A stretch of 64,000 nt of DNA from Breviolum minutum Mf 1.05b.01. Its lineage: Eukaryota; Sar; Dinophyceae; Suessiales; Symbiodiniaceae. Under the pieces are notes generated by a model. It was not told the DNA's origin and made no database searches. It saw nothing but the letters and a program-made list of their open reading frames with translations. This document shows positions 60,901-64,000 of the stretch, one piece after another. The translations under genes were made by a program, and so were the position numbers. The DNA lies in contig DF239887.1 of NCBI GenBank assembly GCA_000507305.1, positions 74,109 through 138,108 of the forward strand, read 5' to 3'. The stretch's first letter is position 1; each line of letters begins with the position of its first letter.

Positions 60901-62662
60901 TATTATGTTCCAGTTGATTCTTACCTTTAGAAAGCTGTTCTTAAAGGCATCCATTGTGCTTGGCAAGGCAACATGTCATTTCTCAGAGCTGCATTTACCA
61001 CGTGTGTGTGTGTAGTGATTGACAATTCGATGGAGCTGGCAGTTCTGATGGCCGTCAGATTTTGATTCTCCAGAAGCGGCGTGAACGTGCCAGCCAGTCT
61101 GAAAAGTGCGGTAGATTCACGATAGGATTTTTCTGTTGTCATGCGCAAGTCACGTAGATTCATGAGAGGATTCTTGTGTTGTCATGCGCAACAGATTGAT
61201 TTGAATGGTTTACGTCACCCTTCCAGCATCCAGCATCCAGCATCATTGCGTTGCAGGCTTTTGGGATCCACGTAGTTCTGCTTTCATCTTTGGTCATCTT
61301 GGGGCGTTACTTTAGATCTGAAGATGCCAGAGCCAATGCTTCCGGCCGTCATTGCTCCCAGCGAATCAGAGGCTCGTGTTTTATATTTCATGATTTCCCA
61401 GCGAGTCATGTTTACAACTTAAATTTTGGGACTTGCAGGAGTCTCAGGAGTGCCCAGCCCCTGCCCGACCTACGAAGGCGAAGGCGAAGGCGAAGGCAAA
61501 GCAATCTCCAGCAAAACGGCCAGCTGCTAATGGTTATGAAACTCCAAAGAAGCGGCCAGCCACTAAAGAGACTGAAGACGAGTACTCAGATGCCACAACC
61601 TTGGAATTAGGTGCAGAGATTCCAAAGAAGAAGAAGACAGAGAAGAAAGGCGAACAGAAGGCAAAAAGCAAGGCAGAGAAGAAAGAACAGGATAAGAAAG
61701 AATTGAAGTCAGAGAGCAAGGCTAAGGGCGAGAAGAAAGGATCGACTTCAAAGAGCAAGAGTGAGAAGCAAGAATCGACTTCAAAGAGCAAGAGTGAGAA
61801 GCAAGAATCGAAGTCAGAGAGTAAGATCAAACGCCCTGCAGCAGCAGCAGCTGCTGCAGATGATACAGCAGCACGCAGAATATCTAACGTCTATTTCTAC
61901 AAGAAATCAAATATCTGGGGTGTGAAGGTGGATGGAAAGGAAGCATTTGCTGTCCGATACTCATTCCCTGATCAGATTGAATACTTGGCCCTCGTAAATT
62001 ATATGCCCTTCAAAACTCAGGTTGGAGGGATGGCCATTCCAGCAGAAAAGTCTCGAGAGATTGCAGCCGTGATCTCAGAACCATCCAGTTGGAATGATAT
62101 ACTAGTTAGCTGTTGATTGTCTGAGGAGATCGGGCGCAACCATTTGGCAGAGGGTGCTTCGCTTCGTTTCGTGCGAGACACCGTGGCCACTGTCCCAGAT
62201 TTGGGGAACGATTTAGTTTGATAGCTGGTTGCACGACCTTTTGAAACTTCAGGCAACATTGAAAGCACAGCTGATCAAAGATCTCCAGGAAAAGGAGAAG
62301 CAAGATCCAGGCCTTGACACAAGATCTTGAATTGTGGTTTTGTGCTACCGGAGCTTTGTAGGATCATGTTATCATATCCGGTTCTGATTTTTTCAGGCGC
62401 CCCTGTTCCAGCTGAGCCGGCTGAGCCACCAAAATTTTGGTCCACCAGCCCCCTTGTTTGCAGCTCAAAAAAAATACTGTTGACTGATATTACTACTTGG
62501 TAATCAAAATCTCGGAACTGTTGAACGACTGTTGAGGCGCAACCTGAGAGATCTGAGCCGCCCGTTGCAGCTACCGGTCATGCTGATGAGGGAATGGAGC
62601 AGATGGAGGAGGAACAGCCTCCTGAACATGATTCCCCTATCGAGCCTTTCGATGTCTCTTGA
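54949..62662 (+). CDS. Unrecognised large multi-exon gene B
   Basis: ATG 54949 in good context opens a Lys-rich start (MAPKMKRKSSSGN). Exons with agreeing phase: 54949-55059, 55173-about 55251, 55288-55433 (FARWLDASFDWDH), 55503-55643 (TEYNGDMRPGPVQLRVWQLA), 55736-55845. Further open exon-like blocks follow on the same strand at about 55990-56170, 56283-56432, 56571-56818, 56905-57200, 57331-57540 (a charged, Ala-rich helix), 57620-57770, 57988-58440 (SGYMTSILNMTKTILNM; HFDKSQCRSTDTRS), 58559-58690, 58857-59390, 59520-59690, 59780-59945, 60020-60110, 60660-60790, 61440-62110 (a Lys-rich low-complexity stretch, then NVYFYKKSNIWGVKVDG), 62252-62330 and a last acidic exon 62526-62662 ending PIEPFDVS. 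I do not recognise the family. Length would be well over 1,000 aa. It may be two genes; exon borders after 55850 are approximate. Confidence 0.6.
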
Positions 62663-63107
62663 AAGTAAAATTGAATCTCAAATCCAAATTGCCTCATTCT
62701 ATGGGAAGTGAATGGAACTTCTTTCATTTTCAGGAGGCATCCCTGCGAGTCCGGTCTCAACATGTTTGCTTGGATGTTCATCCCACAAGCTTTTGTTTGC
62801 TTTTGCGCGCATTTTTTTGTGGACTAGTTGTGAATATTGACAATGTAAATACAAACGCAACAAAACCGTAACTGAAGACCCCCATGTTTTTTTCATCGAC
62901 GAGCCGTGTACTTTGCGACTACTTGAGGAGAGCAGAATGCTGTGGCAATAAAAAGAAATGAGAAACAACATTTCATGCCAGTTGCTTTGTGCCACACTGA
63001 CTGATTGGGATGAATTAGAATGAAGCAACTTAATGTGTTTGCACACTGCAAGTTTCCAAGACAAACAGTTATTGAAGTTAGATTGAAGGCGGCCTTGACA
63101 AGTAGCC
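62663..63107. other. Intergenic, nothing identified
   Basis: Short spacer between the last exon of gene B and the next candidate start. No repeat, RNA gene or exon recognised. Confidence 0.5.
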
Positions 63108-63344
63108 ATGGGAACGACTTTGTCCACCCCTGGAGCGTTCAATTTGTTGAAGACGTTTTTCAAGGAAATGAGCAGCAATGACCGCACTTTGGTTCGTGCA
63201 GCGTTGGACGCAGCAAATTCCGAACTCGAAGCTGAAGCACAACAGATTGAAACACTGTGCACAAAGTGCACCTGGCTTCCGTGCAGGTATTGCCCTGCCA
63301 AAGTGCCACACACTCAATGCATTTGTGTTGCTTGCAGCCAATGA
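63108..63344 (+). CDS. Possible first exon of a small Cys-rich protein
   Basis: ATG 63108 in strong context (GCCATGG) opens 78 codons. There is an amphipathic helix-like stretch (LLKTFFKEMSSNDRTLVRAA; AANSELEAEAQQIETL), then closely spaced cysteines (LCTKCTWLPCRYCPAK). A GT donor after CCGTGCAG near 63287 could end the exon before the frame's TGA. CxxC-x5-CxxC resembles a zinc knuckle, which is inference. Downstream exons were not identified within the window. It continues the one-directional arrangement. Confidence 0.4.
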   Translation: MGTTLSTPGAFNLLKTFFKEMSSNDRTLVRAALDAANSELEAEAQQIETLCTKCTWLPCRYCPAKVPHTQCICVACSQ

Positions 63345-64000
63345 AAGTGGTGAAAGTGGCAATTGCGGTGTGCAGCAAACTGATTTTGATTCTCGAGCCG
63401 GCCTGTTTCGTGAAAAAAAAAAGAGCGTGTGATGTTCAAACCAAGTTGCAGATTTCACATTGATCCTGTGAAAACAGTTTGTCATATTCAAACTATGGTG
63501 CCAATTTGACATTGATCTTGCAATTATTGTTGTTTCATTGTAAAAGATTTCATCTGCGATCCGCTGACCCTGAGCATTTACGTTTTTCAATGACAAAATT
63601 CGATTTGGTAGTAATGATTTGATTTTTGAAACCAACATCATTCCACAGAAAGGGCGTAGGACCATGTAGCCTACAAATTAATGGCCTGTAATCTAGGGTC
63701 ATTTGGCAAAGTACTAGTCCAAGTTCTTAGATAACGTCTAGGGTCATTTGGCAAAGTACTAGTCCAAGTTCTTAGATAACGTTTGATCGCAACATCTTTT
63801 GTCTTGGACAATTCTGATTTGACACATTATTTGTGAGTGCATATCATTGAAGCTGCTTCTTGACGAATACGTTGAGATAGTACGCATCTTGGGCTGGGTG
63901 TGTGTGTGGGGCCAGCTCAGCCGACAAGAGGTAGGACCATGTGTAGAGGGAAACAACAATAGTGATTGATATTGATGACGGTCAGCGCTCTATACTATGT
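63345..64000. other. No gene recognised to the window end
   Basis: AT-rich sequence with short frames only, apart from the direct duplication listed separately. If the 63108 gene is real, this could be its intron. Confidence 0.45.
63693..63782. repeat. 45-bp direct duplication
   Basis: CTAGGGTCATTTGGCAAAG through CTTAGATAACGT occurs twice in perfect tandem, starting at 63693 and 63738. A recent slippage or unequal-exchange event. Confidence 0.95.

Overview
The window looks like nuclear DNA from a dinoflagellate, most likely Symbiodiniaceae-like. The supported genes are all on the + strand and are cut into many very short exons (19 to about 150 nt, one of 1,041 nt). Their introns end in AG but begin with GT, GC or GA, a donor mix documented in Symbiodiniaceae. 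Plant-type telomere heptamers occur inside a satellite, simple and tandem repeats are abundant, and there is a copia-like gag fragment. No prokaryotic operon structure, rRNA, tRNA or CRISPR array was seen. Most long uninterrupted reading frames are not genes; the real genes appear only when short exons are joined across introns in phase, which I did by hand.

Layout. 1-360 is a CCCCCTT-rich minisatellite. 361-6,650 has only weak exon candidates. 6,829-7,842 is a single open frame of 337 codons. 7,843-31,950 is mostly non-coding, with an assembly gap (15,924-16,648) set between two unrelated minisatellites. 31,953-39,105 is a PhoD-type alkaline phosphatase gene in about 18 exons. 39,494-40,666 is a truncated retrotransposon gag. 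41,352-45,692 is a cytosine-5 DNA methyltransferase gene whose catalytic motifs I, II, IV, VI, VII, VIII and X are all readable across spliced exons. 46,222-50,540 is a gene resembling the DUF7869 group of DDE-like, transposase-derived proteins. 50,695-51,445 is a 122-bp satellite. 51,848-about 54,840 and 54,949-62,662 are two further multi-exon genes I do not recognise. A possible new gene start lies at 63,108.

The most interesting part is 41-63 kb: a DNA methyltransferase, a transposase-like protein and two unrecognised proteins lie head to tail within 22 kb. They are interleaved with palindromic satellites, paired long hairpins, tandemly duplicated micro-exons and duplicated splice acceptors. 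They may simply be a one-directional dinoflagellate gene array, or they may be cargo of a large mobile element; the sequence alone does not decide.
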